Of a stretch of DNA of 64,000 nt, positions 38,072 through 50,105 are shown one piece after another; the stretch's first letter is position 1, and every line of letters starts with the position of its first letter. The position numbers and the translations under genes are program-made. Source of the stretch: Synaphobranchus kaupii (taxonomy: Eukaryota > Chordata > Actinopteri > Anguilliformes > Synaphobranchidae); NCBI GenBank assembly GCA_029718625.1, contig CM056377.1, positions 112,803,641 through 112,867,640 of the forward strand, in the 5' to 3' direction. A model generated the notes under the pieces. The model made no database searches. It was not told where the DNA came from and saw nothing but the letters and a program-made list of their open reading frames with translations.

Positions 38072-41000
38072 CTGCAAATGAAATAAAGACAGACTGTCAG
38101 TAACCATTCGATATTCTAACCGATGATTTATGTGCAGTGGCGTACCTTCGGATGTAGAACCAAGCCTTCAGTAACCTTACTGTACCTTTAAACGGAGGAT
38201 ATCTCTCAACCTGTATCAATCAACTAATTAATTAGCTGAATAACAAATATTAATAAATATAGCGATTTGTGAATGTGCTTGCATTTTTCTTTGTGTCTTA
38301 TTTAAAGGGGAAAACCTTTTGTCAAATGTATTGAACCAGCGTTGAGTGCGAGAAGAGACATTTCAGGCTTGAAGAGAAACTTGTGAAAATTGTGCTGTTT
38401 CATGAGAATTTAAACTGTAGAATCTGTGCGTGATGACATTGACATTTTATGTAATCATAAATGTGGATATATGAAAATGCTGCACAAGTTTATGATGCAC
38501 AGAACAATAATGCTATCTCGAAATAAAAAGCATTTACCTATCGGTCTTGGTTATTGAGCAAATCAATTGTTTGATTGTTTATCAGGCAACGTAAATGGAA
38601 ACAGGTATGAGAAAACCGGTTGAGAGTAATCATCTGTTAAAAGGTAAGTTGCTCAAGACCTGTTCTTGATCCCACGGTACACCACTGTTTATTATTTTGA
38701 CACAATGAAATTTCAAGTATATAACAGAACTGAAGGGTGTGCATGGTAATATGATACTCCACACAAATTAACTTCAGAATTTTTACTTTCTTTGGGTGTG
38801 AAAAACATTGAACCATAATTATTCATTGTTCCACACAATCTTTTTTTTGCACAAAGGAGGTTATTAAATAAATAAATGTGGGTGATCATATACCTCCAGG
38901 ACACCCCTCATTAATCAATAGTCACGCTATTCACATGACTTCTCAATTAATCAAAATCATGTGCTGAGATGAGGTGATCATATTTTTCAATATGCTAATT
39001 CACTCTGGTATATACATCTACCATATGCCAACATCTAAATGTGTGCGATTTCACATGAAGTTCTGCAACTGAAATTCAGTAGCTACAAACAAATGTATTA
39101 AGTACTGAATTCGGATTAACTTCATAACGATTTTGATACAGCCAAAATTGTTCAACAAATAAACAAAAACCACTGGCTTTGAAATTACACCGAACTGTTT
39201 CAATTAAACAATGTAAAACTATGAGGAGCCTGTACTTGAATATTCCAGAGATTAATTTTCCCCTGGAGTTTACCAAAACCACCAAGTCAAAAAAGTGAAA
39301 CCATATTCAACCAACTGAGCTTTATACTGAAAACCACTCAAACTAATTATGGTCTGAGATAAGGGGCTACATATTCAAATCTTGTATCAAATGAAATGGT
39401 TTGAGAATTGCACTTTTAATCAGTATTACAAGAATTAACATTCTTGTTTTCAGTATTATGGTTATGTTTTACTGAATAATCATTAAGATGGTAAGAACAA
39501 CTGATTAGTCAAAAGGAATGGTTCACAATGCTATTAAAGAGTAAATGCTATCTCACCCATTTACCATAGAATTTCCCAGTAAACATGTTTAATTACAATT
39601 TGGAACATTACTTAGAGATGTCTATTACACATCTTTCACGGTATTCCACTGGCCATTTGTAAGAATTAATGGGCGCATAATTTTAGTAGTAGTTATCCTA
39701 TAGCCCTGTAATGTAGTTCAACATCCACATAACGGTAAACTAGCAAGCAAGGCATACAACTTATATGCCTGTATTATACGTTTTAATGTATATGCTTTAT
39801 GGTATGTCATGCCATGTTAACGTCACTTTTGTAATAATATTGAGACTTTTGAATCTTGGCAACATGCCATTGGTGGCTGAGAAGATGAAAAATAGTTTTT
39901 CATTGAAAAAATGCATTTGATTTTTTAGAAATAGTTCAAAAGGCTGCTTTCAAGATACAAAAAATGTGTTCGCTAAATTAATTATACCCCCTGTTGGGTA
40001 GCGTTTGTTGGTGAAATCACCATTATTGGTTGTGTGATCTGACGTTGTAGTGTAACTATTATTGATATTGTACCCATATATATTGCAATATGGTACCATA
40101 TTAACCAAAAAGGCTGGCTTGATTGAACTGCACTTTTTAAAGATGACTTGGCAGTTTTGATTTAATCTCAGAATTGGTATTGTAGTCGATTATTTTGTAT
40201 TCATCTACTCTAGCCATTATGACAGAACTTGCACTAAAGAAAGTGATAACGTTTTTGGATTCATCATCATGAATTGGTTAGTCATTATAACTGAAAACAT
40301 ATTTGATATTACCTGAAAATTGTGATGAAGCACAATGTCATTATTTGAATCTGGGACCATGTATTCATGCCAATAATTCTGAATGCATTAAATTTATATG
40401 AATTTTTATTCTAGATACCATGAGGGCTTTGAGAAAACCCAAACCTGTGATGCTGTAAATTTGCTTGTGTTATAATTTGTATTTTCATCAGCAACATTAT
40501 ATATATTTGAGGGAAAGTACTGAGTGGCTGATGCCTAAATTCATTCATTCAAATATAGTCCATTGTTTCTTAATATACAGAAAAAAGTGACTATGATCAA
40601 ATGATTAATAAAAAATGTAATAGCATAAATTGTTCTGTGCAATTGCAATTGTCAGACCAATCTTTACAATTTGTTTGTAAAATATATTCATATTAACTAC
40701 AGTACTAATAGCAGTATAACTGGATGCAGTGCAATTTCTCATTAATGCCTTCACTTTTATGGCAAATGGTAAAAGCAGGTGGACCAGTATAGCGGCACTC
40801 CTTATTAAGCAAAGGAAGAAGGACAAGACACATGCAATAATTTGCCCAATTACTCAAATCGCCTATGTCAAGACCAAAGACCAAAAATGCAACAGCAAAT
40901 TAAAAGCCAAAAAGCTGAAATAAAATCAATATATTTGCACACTGGAGCCAAATGGAGTTTGAATGGTGCTGTATTGAAAACAAATCAAACGATAACAAAA

Positions 41001-42425
41001 AATACACTGCCTTCTCACAAGTTTACAACTGGCCCTATGAGGATGGCATGGAAAGGATGGTGCTTTTCTGTAAATAGAACAATCATCTGCGCAGACCTGC
41101 CACAAACAAGAGGGTCACAGGAAGTGATGGAATTCGGAAGAGGTCGGGATAGGTCAGGAGGTGGAATGCTGTTGGTCAGAGTTAGTAGAAAACCTCCAGG
41201 CCCCTCGACATTCCAATGTTAGAGGACAAAGGTTGGCGCATGCCGTGGTCATCCAAAGGCAACAGTACGGAAACATCGGGCTGTGAAGAGGAACGGGGAG
41301 AAGGATCCTCAGGTGGTTTCCAAAGCGCAGAGCGGGCCAAAGTAGATGCAAACCTTCTTTTTGGCGCATATTACTGAGCGCCAGTCACAGACCGGGTAGA
41401 TGCTAAATTGGCCTCCGGGAACGCAGCTAGAGGGAGCGGCCTTTGTGGGTAGCCGTCTACCCTCAGACACATAGTCGATGCATCATCTACAAGTCAAATT
41501 GAGACCATGCTCTGCAATGGTAGGTGGTTTCACTTTGACATATCCTCAATCACAAATGCTGATCTGTCAGAGACTGCTCTTTAAAAGGCGTTCCCCCCAC
41601 CACCCCCCTCCTCGCCTCCAGACAGAATAAGCCATCCACAAGGCAGGCCGCATTCCGGACGTACCTGTGACAATCTATTTTCGTCCAAGCAGGTAGAAAA
41701 AATAAACACCTATAATTACTGAGCTGAAGAATTGGACCAGTTTACAATCAGAATAAAATTAATTTTCAAATCTTTGAAGTAATTCAAAACTCATTTCTTT
41801 TTTTTTGTCATAAAATTCAAGTAGAGAATATTGTTCATTTAAATAAAAGCCAATATCCATAATTTAAACTGGTTTAGGTTACAGGTGCTTAACAGTGCAT
41901 AAAATGAACCACTTCATTTCATTTCCATTATGGCGAAATTGCACTCATAAAAGCTTGTCTAGAACTGAACACACATTGGCTGAAGAAATAATGAGAGAAA
42001 CGCACTCATTTAATCAATATGCTCCCATGCTGTTTAGAGGTTGCATGGTGTAATCATATACATTACTATGTATAATGGAGAGCACCATAAGGTATCCGCT
42101 ACAGTGTTTTCTCCTTAGAACACGGATGCGGAGATCCATAAGCAGGGTGTATGTTCTGTTGCAAACAGGAGAAAAATGTGAAAAAGGGACCACACATTGC
42201 TGGTTAATAGCAGTTATAGAGGGTCACGTTATAATGAGAGGGCACTGTGTGCATACTTGAAAGCAGTTCCTTATGAGAAAGCAGTGTATGACTTACATTG
42301 AAACCCAAAGTGCACTACACCATGGTACAGGGTCATATTTGATCAGTAAGACCAGGCTCCTGAACCAGTCCCCACAGTGTGTGTATCTACTATAACCGTG
42401 GACAGAAAGTGAGGCGAGGACCGAC
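38072..42425 (-). other. sema5a last intron (4.35 kb)
   Basis: Bounded by the AAG|GTCGGT donor and the TTTGCAG acceptor. It is AT-rich. I see no further exon, no transposon ends and no tandem array. The open frame at 40842-41222 (plus strand) has no domain. Confidence 0.7.
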
Positions 42426-42637
42426 CTTGATGGCTTCCACGGAGTCGTACTTGTCCAGCTTGTTGATGTGGTTGGTGATGCTTGTGTTGAGTGGAGCAGC
42501 AGATATGGGGTGAATGACTGTTGCATCATGGGACTGCTGCTGGTACCTCTGGCAGTATGTGTACACCAATAAAGTGATAAGACAGCCCAGAATTGAGCTG
42601 CTAAGACCGACTGCAATCATGTGGAACAAGTTGAAAT
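42426..42637 (-). CDS. sema5a: sema5a coding exon: transmembrane helix and start of cytoplasmic tail
   Basis: This 212-bp exon begins two bases into an Asp codon and ends on a codon boundary (phase 0). It encodes FNLFHM, then a hydrophobic helix of about 22 residues (IAVGLSSSILGCLITLLVYTY), then the cytoplasmic segment CQRYQQQSHDATVIHP, and on to NTSITNHINKLDKYDSVEAIK. This tail is almost invariant in vertebrate SEMA5A and is the strongest evidence for paralogue identity, because SEMA5B has a different cytoplasmic region. The acceptor is CTGCAG and the donor AAG|GTCGGT. Orientation is type I: TSP1 repeats outside, this tail in the cytoplasm. The semaphorin-5 tail is short and has no enzymatic domain. 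Confidence 0.97.
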
Positions 42638-42846
42638 CTGCAGAACAGGGGGGAAAAAAATTTTCCTAAGTCATGTTCACACAGAAAACATCCATTTCAC
42701 TTTAGCTAAAAGAGGAATTTATATGAATTATTTTAAAAACCTAGCATGCATAGAAAATATAAATATATACATAAAATAACATAGAGAAAACACCTTTGTG
42801 ATATATTTTTTTACATGAGGATATTGCACTTAATAAAATATATTAC

Positions 42847-42891
42847 CTCCACACAGTTGTTCTTCTCTACTGGACCGTGCAATGGATGTTT
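42847..42891 (-). CDS. sema5a: sema5a 45-bp microexon: juxtamembrane linker
   Basis: This very short phase 1-1 exon encodes 14 full codons, TSIARSSREEQLCG. A split Glu codon joins it to the previous exon (FIP-E-TSIARSS) and a split Asp codon to the transmembrane exon (LCG-D-FNLFHM). The acceptor is TTTTTTTAG and the donor GGAG|GTAATA. The peptide matches the short Ser/Arg/Glu stalk between the last TSP1 repeat and the membrane helix in SEMA5A. It is too short for an ORF scan and was found by following phase and homology from both neighbours. With symmetrical phases it could be a cassette exon, but the sequence cannot show whether it is alternatively used. Confidence 0.88.
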
Positions 42892-43313
42892 CTAAAAAAA
42901 AGAACATAAATGATAGTCATTATGCTGATAAATGAAATCCATAAAAGAATGTACAGACAAATGGCAGCTAAATTAAACTGGATTATCATAAAATTCAAAT
43001 AACCTCATGATTAAAACATCACCTGTAGTGCTTTTTGATAAGTAGCATAAGTCTCATTAGAAAAAGATTAAGGTACAAGGCTTTTCTAATAAGCTTTAAT
43101 ATGTAATATCACAGAATGAATGATATTACCAGATGCAGAGGTGCATAACATAAAAATGTATCGGTAAGGTATTCTAAAAATTAATCTCCTCAGATGTAGC
43201 CTAAATTATATTATTAAAGTTTGTTTTTTCATTATTGGTGATCCTCAAAAAATATGTATTTTCTTTTTTGCAGATAACATGAACTCATTATTCAATGTTT
43301 CAGAATTATGAAG

Positions 43314-43836
43314 TCATAGTTACTAAAGTAAAACAGTCACTGCATAGTTACTAAAGTAAAACAGTCACTGCATAGTTACTAAAGTAAAACAGTCACTGCA
43401 TAGTTACTAAAGTAAAACATTCACTGCATAGTTACTAAAGTAAAACAGTCACTGCATAGTTACTAAAGTAAAACATTCACTGCATAGTTACTAAAGTAAA
43501 ACAGCCACTGCATAGTTACTAAAGTAAAACATTCACTGCATAGTTACTAAAGTAAAACAGCCACTGCATAGTTACTAAAGTAAAACATTCACTGCATAGT
43601 TACTAAAGTAAAACAGCCACTGCATAGTTACTAAAGTAAAACAGCCACTGCATAGTCACTAAAGTAATTCAGTCACTGCATAGTTGCTAACGTAAAACAG
43701 CCACTGCATAGTTACTAAAGTAAAACATTCACTGCATAGTTACTAAAGTAAAACAGCCACTGCATAGTTACTAAAGTAAAACAGTCACTGTATAGTTACT
43801 AAAGTAAAACAGCCACTGCATAGTTCCTAAAGTAAG
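43314..43836. repeat. 28-bp minisatellite in a sema5a intron, about 19 units
   Basis: Unit CATAGTTACTAAAGTAAAAC plus AGTCACTG, repeated head to tail. The main variants are CAGTCACTG, CAGCCACTG and CATTCACTG, with partial alternation of the last two. One unit reads AAGTAATTCAGTC. It lies in the 1.1-kb intron between exons 42847-42891 and 44014-44169, about 180 bp from the latter. Confidence 0.97.
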
Positions 43837-44013
43837 AGCATTGATCAGCACAATGCATTTGTGTCATTCAGCTGTTCAGACGGTAAGGGGAAGAGAAAAC
43901 AATTAACCCCGGGAAGATGAAATCGAAGTATTGGCGCTGGCATTACTGCATGTTGATAAGTGGATAATGCCCTGTGTGTGTGTAGGTTGTACAGGCTCAT
44001 CCATTTTACTGAC

Positions 44014-44169
44014 CTGGGATAAAGTTGGAGTGGAAAACGCAGCCCTTGCTCTCGGTGCTGTTCCCTGAGCACTGGTTCCCAGTGGGGAAGAGGACGTCGC
44101 AGTGACGGAAGCGCGTCTGCGTGCCGGAGGGCTCGCACTGGGACCACTCTGACCACACGGACCAGCTCT
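44014..44169 (-). CDS. sema5a: sema5a coding exon: divergent last TSP1 repeat
   Basis: This phase 1-1 exon of 156 bp encodes 51 complete codons starting SWSVWSEWSQCEPSGTQ and ending CVFHSNFIP. The Trp ladder is kept, but the CSxTC motif is replaced by CEPSG, so the second cysteine and the O-fucose site are missing. The rest reads RFRHCDVLFPTGNQCSGNST, with an N-glycosylation sequon NST. This loss is the normal state of the membrane-proximal repeat in SEMA5A, as far as I know the family, and not damage. The acceptor is CGCGCAG and the donor CCAG|GTCAGT. A 28-bp tandem array begins about 180 bp beyond the donor, inside the following intron. Confidence 0.94.
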
Positions 44170-44849
44170 CTGCGCGGGAGAAAGAGAGACAGGGTAATGT
44201 CAGACCAGCACACTGGACACGTACTGAGGACACCCACCGTCTGCCTGATGAACGACCCACCGCAGTGTACTTAATGACGTGTTTAATGTGACTTTCAATA
44301 TCAGCGATGGCTAAAAAAACCCAATCAATCAATTATATTGCAAGCAGGGCTGAGTGTGTACCTTGCAGGTGATAGAGGTCAGTGCCAAGGACACACCTTA
44401 GTAACAACAGTTAATAATTAAATATTGTACACGGGCGTGTGTAATTTAACCTTCCTTTGCCCTCTCATAAACACTAATGTGCAGAATGTGCTGACATTCA
44501 CCTGCCTCATCTGCCTTAATTTAACCTAACATTTATTATCTTCAAACACACAGCCGTCAGCTGCACAGCATGTTTTCCAATAGACCTGTGGCATTTCCAT
44601 TTAACACATCATAAGAACGTGGCATTCCTGCACAATGGAATTTAGACTTCAGACCTTTGTGTGTGTGTGTCTGTGTGTGTATGTGTATGCCTGCACATTT
44701 GTGCCTATATGTGTGCACTGTATTGACAGAACACACGTTGTATCTACTTCACAACAATTATACTTATGTGTGTATTGTATACAGTTTGAGTGCATCTGCA
44801 TGTGTGTCTATACTGTATGTGCACAGCAAAAATGGTGGTGTACAATTAA

Positions 44850-46173
44850 AGGGTAATTCCACCCAAAAACAACATTAACCTTATTGAACAGATCAAGGTG
44901 CAACTAATTAAGTCTTTCTTTGTGGCTGGCCAAAAAAAAAACAAAAAAAAAGTTATTTCAATATAAAATTCGGTAGAGGTATGTGTCAAAATGACGTACA
45001 CCTCTACCACTTCCTGATCTCTGAAATACTACAGTGTTTTCAAGTGGGCGTGTAAATTACATAGGCAAGTAGGCAGAGCCAGCGAGGGAAGAACTGCTGC
45101 TTGCCTCTCACTGTTCTGAATAGGGAAATATTTTAGATCAAGCTCGCTATCATTACTATTTTATTGTCCAAAAATTACATTGATAGGCTACATTATTTCC
45201 TAAAGATGTTTTGGCAAAACTAAACAAAACAGGACTTGAGTGCGGTCGGTTACAGAGTGGAGCTCCTCCAGTATTCCCTGATTGCCTGTAGCCTACATCT
45301 TCCTCTGCCTTATTGCATCGCCCCGTAAGGAACCATGCCAACTAATGTTAGATTATGATCCATGACCATTAAGTAGATTAACATTAACTAGCTGACCATA
45401 ATTGAACGGTTTCGCTTTGAGCATTCGATTACAGAAGCAATGTAGTAAGAAGCTAGTGTGTTAGTTGTTGTTAGCAATGGGTTTCTTGGCATAAAACAAA
45501 TTGCTTTTTATATATATTTGCCATGCAGTAGGCTATAGTAGCTAACCTTGCATTCGTTAATGAAAGGCGGTCAGATATCGGGGTGATAAACAGGTCGTTT
45601 CCATGTTTTTACCAACATCAGTGCATTGGAGTTGCACTGGGAAAGTTTTGGCTTTGCTAGGAAACATAGCTAAAATGGCTAACAAGTAGCCTACAACAAT
45701 GACGTTTTAACTTTTAAATTGTATATGTTTAATATTCTGTATCGGCATGTTGGTTGATACGAAAGCATTTCATACTGAAAAACGGGAGGTCGGGGTTGAT
45801 TTTCCGTCATGGAACCGGGGTGCGTAGCCTAGCTAAGTGTTACAGACTTCTGGCTAGGCTGGCTAATGTTTTCATGATACCTTAACGTAGATAAATGAAG
45901 GGCCGCATTTCCCCCGTTTTTCTGGAGACTGAACTAATGATGGTGGTATTTTCTCAGTATAAGTGTTGTATTAGTGGTTGACTTGCCAGCGAGTTACGTG
46001 GCCTCTCAACGCAGCAGGCAGGCACTACACTAGCAGTAAAATGCTCAGCCCCTAGGCCTCCGCTTCTGTAAGGTCATTCAGTGGGCGCGGCAACCTGTTG
46101 TCTGAGCTCATTTTAATCAGGAGGAGAGCTACTTTTCTACAAACCAAACATAATTTTTGGGTGGAATTACCCT
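44850..46173. mobile_element. TTAA-flanked DNA transposon (piggyBac- or Kolobok-type), non-autonomous
   Basis: Inverted ends AGGGTAATTCCACCCAAAAA and TTTTTGGGTGGAATTACCCT lie exactly between TTAA tetranucleotides (44846-44849 and 46174-46177). TTAA duplication is the hallmark of piggyBac and Kolobok transposases. The 1.3 kb inside has no transposase frame. It occupies most of the intron between exons 44014-44169 and 46299-46469. Confidence 0.88.
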
Positions 46174-46298
46174 TTAACACCCTATAGGTGTTAAATGTGC
46201 ACCTGCAGTGTTAGAATTACACCGGCGTTTCTTGCGGTGTGTGCACTGTACTTCTGCAGAACAAAGCAGCTAATTTGTGTGCGCACGTTCGTGTGTAC

Positions 46299-46469
46299 CT
46301 GGGCAGGGCTGGGTGTTGCACAGCGCCTCCTCTGTGTGCAGGCCCAGGCAGATGTCCCCTCCGTAGGCTGGCGGAGGGTTGCTGCAGGTCCGTGTTCGCA
46401 TGTAATGACCTCCTCCGCATGTCACGGAGCACTTAGACCAGGGAGACCAGCAGGACCAGCTCCCGTCCA
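46299..46469 (-). CDS. sema5a: sema5a coding exon: TSP1 repeat
   Basis: This phase 1-1 exon of 171 bp encodes exactly one TSP1 repeat (56 codons plus split Val and Glu codons). It starts [14 protein letters not shown], followed by [29 protein letters not shown] and [11 protein letters not shown]. The acceptor is CCCACAG and the donor CAG|GTACAC. All six cysteines and three tryptophans of a canonical repeat are present, as is the CSxTCG motif recognised by the TSR O-fucosylation machinery. The GGHYMRTR segment is close to that of mammalian SEMA5A, which helps separate it from SEMA5B. Because the phases are symmetrical, skipping this exon would remove one repeat without shifting the frame. A TTAA-flanked transposon lies 126 bp further along the minus strand, in the intron before the next exon. 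Confidence 0.95.
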
Positions 46470-46895
46470 CTGTGGGAGTGAAACAAACGTCAGCGAGGAG
46501 GGAAAGCAGCTGCCGACCGCTGTAATAACAGGTTCGGTTGAAGGCCTGATGTATTTGCGGCATTTCCTCAGTCTAATTAATCAGCCACTTCCTTTGTCTC
46601 AAAATGTTTCGCTGACTTTCGCTGCATATACATGATGCCACACTACTACTGGTCCTTTCCAGTCACACTTTTGAAACATTAACTTTGAGCATAAATGAAT
46701 TATGACCCCGTTGTGAAGAACAAACAACATAAACAAAGTAATTATTCATGCAAATCCTATTGTTACAAGTCACAGTGACAGGAAACTCAGCAGGCTATAT
46801 ATAAGTGGAACCCAGCAACTACATGAAGCAAAAAAGCTGTTTTCTTTGTCTGCATATTGGCCTTTTCTTACTTCTGCTTTTATTTATTTAATGCA

Positions 46896-47286
46896 CTGGT
46901 TCTCAAGTTGGTTCACCTATGTATGCTGGTTTTCGTACCGTCAACAGTTGGAATCCCAGAATTTTTATAAGCTGTTAATTTTTCAATTTGGTACTTTTCA
47001 TGTTTATATGGATTATTTATCCTCTTAAGCCACATCATGTCAGAAATAGCTATGCATGCCATTGGCATTTAGAATAAACATCCCATGTTCACACTGTGCT
47101 TATATTGAAATTACACTAAGAGTTAACAGAAAATGATCAAATTAAAGACTGAGGTGAATCATAATTAGATAGTTGAACACAAGAAAAATGAACAGTCTGT
47201 TACAATTCTGGGATCGCAATTGTGGTTGGAACAAAAACCAGCATACACAGGGGGGGCCTGCAGGTCCAAACTTGAGAACCACTGAT
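46896..47286. mobile_element. Long-inverted-repeat MITE, copy 2, in a sema5a intron
   Basis: It begins CACTGGTTCTCAAGTTGG with GTATGCTGGTTTTCG, AATCCCAGAATTTT and AAGCTGTTAATTTTTC. It ends TTACAATTCTGGGATCGCAA, AACCAGCATACACAGG and AACTTGAGAACCACTG. It is the same family as 13577-14278 but shorter in the middle. Confidence 0.75.
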
Positions 47287-47289
47287 TTA

Positions 47290-49300
47290 ACGGATTAGGT
47301 AAAGTGGGTTGCATAGGAGGGCCTGGCTACTGCGCATTGATGCAGCTCCCAGGTCTGTTTCTCCCTGGCACCCAGGCCCCCTACTGCCATGCTAATTAAT
47401 GAAGGTAAACGAACCATCAAGGGTTTCCTTTCAAACAATGCCAAGCACAAGGCTATCAGCAGTAGGGGCAGGGAAACAGGGGTAACAGCCTTTTACAAAG
47501 CATACCAAATGTCTTTCTGCCAGCTGAACTGCAGTGTACTAAACAGAGTCAGGGTGCCGGCCAGAATCAGAGAAATAACAAATACATCATCTTAGAATGC
47601 GTACATGTGAAGGAAGGATTACTGTAAATTCTTCATATTTCACTGAGCACACCAGCAATGCCCTTAAATCTATCTTTTGTGGACATATAAGTTATATAAG
47701 TTAATGGTCACACAGCACTATTCTGCAAAATTCTCCAAATTCTATGCAGCTTTTCATGTTCATTTTAATTCAGCTTTGGCAGAATGTGACAGTGATAAAT
47801 TGGAGCCTTTTCATTCCAATGTTTTAAAATGCTCCCAGACACATGTAAACCTGAATTGGAAGCCCCGGTGAATTCTGAATAAAATGTCTCTCACCTTATT
47901 ATAAGTGAATTAATCCCTTTTCTGGACCATTTCAAAATAGGTTTTAAAAAGGTATTACTGGCAGAGAAGGCATAATAGAACTGCCCAATGCTTTTCATCA
48001 TCGCTCTGTAATTTCTCTTGTTGCAAAGTGACAGATCAGTCCATTTCTGCCAGCGTATGACTGATCATCTCATCTCTTGAAGGAGCTCCAGCAACAACTA
48101 GAGATTAATTAGTTTTAAAACGAGCGAAATATAAAACTTTTCCCCACTAAAATAATGCATTTTATGACTGAGTTAACAGTACTAGCAAGTGTGCAAGAGC
48201 ACAAAAAAAAACACCTTCACACTGGTGCTAAATTTGTTATTGTAATTATCTTTTAATTAATTTATAATATCGTTTTTTTCACTACTTTTTTCACTAATTT
48301 TCACAAAGTGCCATTTTTACCATGTATGGCCAGTCCGGAATCTGGATGGCCAGAGTGGCTTGTGGATTCTAAAAATCACCAGCAATTTTCCACATTTTAC
48401 CAGCCACATTACCTTTTATAGTATAACACAACCTGGTTGTAAAAATCTTACCAGCCACAATCGGAATTTTAACAGCATTCGGCTAGTGGCTGGTGGCAAT
48501 TGCCCCCCCGCTGTTCTTAAGGATATCTAGCCTCAAGACTACAAGAATGCAGCCAAAGCAAAGTGACGGGTTGCTTGACTTTTTTCTATTTTTTTATTTG
48601 AGTGAAAAATGAGGGAAATTTATTGATGCACTCACCAAAATTGGCAGCTGTACAAACATTGTTAACTATTGAAACTGTCTGCTTTAGAACATGTCAGCAA
48701 ATATACTGATTGATGGCTGTTGCAGTTCAGGAACTGTAAAATTACAGCACTTGTGAATTGCGGCACACCTGTGATAGCTGAGTCATTAATAACAATTTGA
48801 AACAAATTCCTCATTGTCTCGTTTTGCCATACCTTTCTCCAGGTGTTCTCTTATACTTAAGCAGCATATTTCCATTTAGACAGCAAATTTCCTCCCATAT
48901 CAGGATGAGACCTCACTAAAGATAATTAGAGAGCTCTCTTCCAAGTATGAAAATGGATTAAAAACACTGTCTCAGGCATCTGACTACAGAATGCAGCTTC
49001 CCATCACTTAGGGCTTTATTATCCTCAAATGTAATTACATACAATGATGCCATTGGGATTTGCCTGAATTTATGGCTGTAAATTCTTCCTACTGGAGAGT
49101 CTCTTTTCTTTTTTCTCCAACATTACTCCAATTTATAAAGCTAATAGATTTTCTTTTCCAATTAATGATGTGTTCTTTCAACAGGAAAACCAATGATTGT
49201 GTTTTGGCCGTTATGTATTTATGTCAATAAAGTCTGCCTTGTTTTCACTATGGACCAAAGGAAAAATAAAAAGGTGATAAAACAACCCACAACCCACACA
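47290..49300. other. Intronic DNA without named elements
   Basis: Part of the 3.6-kb sema5a intron 46470-50105. No exon, transposon end or array is seen. The part 48880-49110 is not repeat-like and could be conserved non-coding DNA, which cannot be judged without a comparison. Confidence 0.45.
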
Positions 49301-49315
49301 GATGCATGTACAAAT

Positions 49316-49566
49316 TAGGGCTGGACGATTAATTGATTTCATATCGATATTGCGATTTGAAACAATGAAAGTGGCAATTCGCAAAAGCTGTGATTTTTTT
49401 TTAGGAAACATTAGGTCTACTTTATGGATGCAGCACATCTGATCAACTTCATTGTGTTTCTTGCCCCTGGGGAATCGACTCTGAGCCTGACCTTGTTTTT
49501 AACGTGAATCATACTGTAATCGCAATATCTGTGAGAAAAATTGTAATCCGATATTGTTCAGCCCTA
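49316..49566. mobile_element. hAT-type MITE with 8-bp target duplication
   Basis: TAGGGCTGGACGATTAATTG at the left and GTTCAGCCCTA at the right form imperfect inverted ends. They are flanked by GTACAAAT (49308-49315) and GTACAAAC (49567-49574), an 8-bp target duplication with one mismatch, as made by hAT transposases. The interior is 250 bp and non-coding. Confidence 0.85.
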
Positions 49567-49607
49567 GTACAAACGCACAGGAGCACGCACAAACACACAC
49601 AGACACA

Positions 49608-50054
49608 ATCACACACCACAACCATGCATGCATGCACTCATGCGCCCCCATACATGAGAACAAGCACACACCACAACCATGCATGCATGCACGCATGTGC
49701 CCACATACATGAGAACAAGCACACACCACAACCATGTATGCATGCATGCATGTGCCCACATACATGAGAACAAGCACACACCACAACCATGCATGCATGC
49801 ACGCATGTGCCCACATACATGAGAACAAGCACACACCACAACCATGTATGCATGCATGCATGTGCCCACATACATGAGAACAAGCACACACCACAACCAT
49901 GCATGCATGCGCGCATGCGCCCGCATACATGAGAACGAGCACACACCACAACCATGTATGCATGCACGCATGTGCCCACATACATGAGAACAAGCACACA
50001 CCACAACCATGCATGCATGCACGCATGCGCCCGCATACATGAGAACGAGCACAG
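49608..50054. repeat. 55-bp minisatellite adjoining a sema5a exon, about 8 units
   Basis: Unit of 55 bp: ACACACCACAACCATGCATG, CATGCACGCATGTGCCCACA, TACATGAGAACAAGC. Internal ATGCATGCATGC is self-complementary. The array ends about 50 bp from the donor of exon 50106-50315. None of the three minus-strand frames contains a stop codon, so very long false open frames (up to 262 codons) arise here. Confidence 0.97.
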
Positions 50055-50105
50055 CACAGAAACCAAACGAACGTGTTTCAGACAGGAGGTTTGCGGGACT
50101 TTCAC

